Positions 61,120 through 64,000 of a stretch of 64,000 nucleotides of DNA are shown here, piece by piece (within the stretch, counting starts at the first letter, position 1; every line of letters starts with the position of its first letter). The DNA lies in assembly GCF_008831285.2 (NCBI RefSeq), contig NC_045147.1, positions 18,392,854 to 18,456,853 of the forward strand, read 5' to 3'. This DNA is from Nymphaea colorata. Its lineage: Eukaryota > Streptophyta > Magnoliopsida > Nymphaeales > Nymphaeaceae. The position numbers and the translations under genes were made by a program. The notes beneath the pieces were generated by a model that made no database searches, was not told where the DNA came from, and saw nothing but the letters and a program-made list of their open reading frames with translations.

Positions 61120-64000
61120 ACGTGGTGGATGTGACGTAGCTTGACTTAAGGAGGCTCTTGTTTTCACAGTCTGTCGCAGCGACGGCCGAGCTTGACACGG
61201 GACACGCTTTTCTCCTCTCGAGCACGAGCTGCTTCGTCAAGAAAACTTGAGTTATTTTTATATATTATGTATGAAGTGATTGATACATGGAGAATGATTT
61301 TGGCAAGTTTGTCTCATTCATTCCTACTAGTTCTAATTTTCTAAGTTATCGAATAATATAATGTCCAATATAAATTATTTACACTTATATGGAATACATA
61401 AACGAGGAGACCAAGGACCAACAGCCTTTGTCCATATTCGAGTGGATTGTAAGACAAACAAGCTCATCTTTGGCTAGCCTTCTAACCAAAAAATGACGTT
61501 AATGAGTGTTGGGAAGTAAGCTTTTTTGTTTCTTTCACTAAACTTACCTCCACAAAGCTAGCTAGAAGAGTGCGCATTTTTAGCAGAATAAGCGTCGTTG
61601 CTTAACGCATGAAGTGGGTCATGTCGCCATTGATTTAAAACGGTAAATCAGGCAAGTTCGCCTTCTTCAAAACTTAATTAAGATAGCACAATGAATGTGT
61701 GTATGGTATCGTGTAGAATGTTTTGAGTCAAAGGGTGCATGTTTGATTTTCATTCGAAAAAAGTTTTTGGTTAAAAACTAGGGAAAACATGTAGCTATTA
61801 TATCTTCATACACTGAGTTTGATTTGATGCAAATCTTTTGGACCGCCAATTTTAGGAAGATGTACAGTGGAGATTAAGTAGCAAATATAGAAATCAAGTT
61901 GTTTTTTTGAATTGGTTTAAGGAAACTCATTTTTTTTTCATCTTTTTTTTTTCTCTCTCTTCATTGAGATGTTATTTAAAACAACTTGACTTTCATATTT
62001 ACATCTTTTCATATTTTCTTCAAAGTCTAGCACATGAGAGTCTGGTAGTTACTTGTTTTCTCTCATATATATTTGCACTTTGCATATCTAAAAACAAATA
62101 TGTGGCTGGGCTAAGTTCGAACAGGCCAGGAGCTGGCTCAAGGAGTGCAACCTCATGGTCAAGCTCGGTTTTCACTCGAGTTGAACCTGACAGGACTCGG
62201 CAAGTTCAAGAATACTCAGCTTGCCTCAAACTTGTACCAAGAATATTGAGGTGTCCATGTGACACAGTATAATCTTGACCTTTGAAAATTAAGTAGGCAG
62301 ACTTAGGACATTGACTAGCAAAAGTCCAGTCAGAGTCATGCTAGTCAATTGAATAAATGCACAACTTTGACTACTTCTAAAGCATAGTGTAAGTTTCTTG
62401 TCGGCAAATAGGAAGTGCTGAAGATACATATCCATGAAGCAACGGACTGGGTCAGAACCGAACACGTCGAGAACATCCATTAGTAATGGACCGAGTCAGA
62501 AGATATTATAATACTGTATGTTTGCACAAATTTTTGCTACAGTAATACAGTTCCATGGTAATAACCAAACTTTATGTCGTTACATTGTATGATTCAACTA
62601 GAAGAATTGATGTAATATTCATTGTTCAAGGACACGGAACTAATCTTTTCCTTTATGTATATATGTGCGTATGGAAAGAATTTTGCACATACATTTGCAT
62701 AATTTTTCTGTATTCGCTAGTTGGACTGGATTTGTATAATTCAAAAGTGCAATATAAGATACAATATAACTATGTAATATATTCCAGTATTGTTCATTCG
62801 CTTGAACATTCCAATACAAGCTGTTTTGGGAGATTAGCTCCTGTCTCCGTGCTTTTCATTGAGGTCCCAGTAGTGATCATTCTAACTCACAGTACAGTGT
62901 GATACACTACAGCGGTAGCGGTAGAGAGTTTAATCACACCTACCTAATACAATGCACTCACAATACAGTGTGATACACTACACTGAGTAAAGAGTTTAAT
63001 CACACCTACCCAATACAATGCAGAGTTTAATCACATCTATCCAATACAATGCATCAAATGCATCGAGCATTTCTAATTAGATAGATCTAAAAATAGCAGC
63101 ACATTTAACGAAGGTTAATTCAAACTTTCATAAATGAAAGATTTTGAAGCCATAAGACATGTCGACCTTGACACAGTAAAGATTAATAACATTGCAATTC
63201 AAGAGACAGAGGGAGAAGGTAGAATTTAATTTTAGTCAGAGCTGCCACAAAGGCGGCGAAAATGAGGGAATCCCACCGCCCTCGGCAACAGCTGCCGACA
63301 TTGCAGCTGTCTGTGCCATTTCCGGGTCTTTCTTGCCTCCACCTCTTCTCTTTTTCCCTCTTCTTTCTGGGCCGAAAAGCCAGCCAGCACTTCAGCCTTG
63401 CCTTCACTTTCCTTTTCCCCATGCAACACACCCACGCACTCCACCTCGATTTGAGCAGACAAACCCCACCGAACCCAGTCGGCTCGATCCCCGGTTCGGC
63501 CAATTCCACATTTCATGGCCCCACCTTAATTAGCCGGCCGGCAGCTCCTCGCTCCCACAATGTTCATACCTCATAATTTTCTCTTCTTCCTTCTCCACAT
63601 TCTTGCTCTTCTTTTACTTTTTCTCTTAATTTTTACTATGTCTGTCATTTGATACTCCTTTCAATACACATCCTTGCAGCCGTTTTCTTAGAAGGAGCAA
63701 AGTTCTTCTCATGATCATCATTCGTTCGTAGTATTTTTACTTGTTAAGGTGTGCATGAATCTTCATATGCATCAAATATTTCTTTCATTTGATTGTTGTT
63801 ACGCTTCGCAATTTGCAAACAAATGGCGTAACGTCTATTACTTGACAATGGCTTAAAACAGTGGAATTCTTTGAAAACCATACCAGGATGGAAAAGAATT
63901 TGATAACCAGTGCGCAATCAAGCGTTACTAATTTTCCTTACTAACAAATTGGCGAGAATGTCCTCTAGCCTGATATGAATTAGTCCCAAACACAGACCTA
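61120..64000. other. Right-hand intergenic region
   Basis: No gene is supported. The part next to 61.1 kb is the Aux/IAA upstream region. A tandem repeat lies at 62885-63052. A GC- and pyrimidine-rich patch at 63.23-63.55 kb could be the upstream region of a gene beyond the window, but open frames there have no known motif. Confidence 0.5.
62885..63052. repeat. Tandem repeat, two units plus a partial third
   Basis: Units of about 71 and 66 bp (62885-62955 and 62956-63021) share ACAGTGTGATACACTACA and end in GAGTTTAATCACACCTACC plus AATACAATGC. A third partial unit (63022-63052) repeats only the end. The repeat is non-coding. Confidence 0.85.

Noticed and set aside
63192-63576. Overlapping GC-rich open frames near the right edge
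   Set aside because: Three frames are open at once on both strands, typical of skewed pyrimidine-rich sequence; no motif supports any of them.

Overview
This is a gene-sparse stretch of a flowering-plant nuclear genome. The evidence is spliced genes with AT-rich introns and plant-specific families: an Aux/IAA repressor, a GH19 chitinase, RCI2/PMP3 and a CYP85-clan P450 cluster. Plant-type MITEs, SINE-like repeats, a LINE fragment and a TRIM-like LTR fossil are also present. I cannot fix the species. GC-rich exons in AT-rich surroundings fit a magnoliid, a basal angiosperm or a woody eudicot.

Seven protein-coding genes can be reconstructed exon by exon. In each, the summed CDS is a multiple of three with no internal stop. 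From left to right they are: (1) a secreted class II GH19 chitinase (+, 3097-5172, 3 exons, 275 aa); (2) an RCI2/PMP3 small membrane protein (-, 8770-9312, 2 exons, 56 aa) with a promoter rich in G-boxes and DRE cores; (3-5) three tandem cytochrome P450 genes (-, 16745-27637, 31900-37165 and 42221-46702) with the same 8-exon layout, coding for 471, 474 and 475 aa; (6) the SWI/SNF core subunit BSH/SNF5 (-, 50085-56278, 11 coding exons, 246 aa) with an antisense LINE fragment in intron 2; (7) a short Aux/IAA repressor (-, 59919-60959, 4 exons, 174 aa) with a bipartite auxin-response element upstream.

The rest is intergenic or intronic. It holds a Tourist-like MITE, a foldback element, SINE-like tRNA-derived repeats, a degenerate TRIM-like LTR element in P450 gene 1, several tandem duplications (about 200 and 420 bp; 22, 26, 39 and about 66-71 bp) and microsatellites.

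The observation most likely to be new is in the P450 cluster. All three otherwise intact copies carry AGHHTS in the I-helix, where P450s normally have AG-x-(E/D)-T. The acidic partner of the oxygen-activating threonine is therefore a histidine in the whole cluster. Exon 2 of copies 1 and 2 is also far more alike than their other exons, which suggests gene conversion. The genes do not form an obvious joint pathway: defence, stress membrane protein, P450 metabolism, chromatin and auxin signalling look like chance neighbours, apart from the P450 array.
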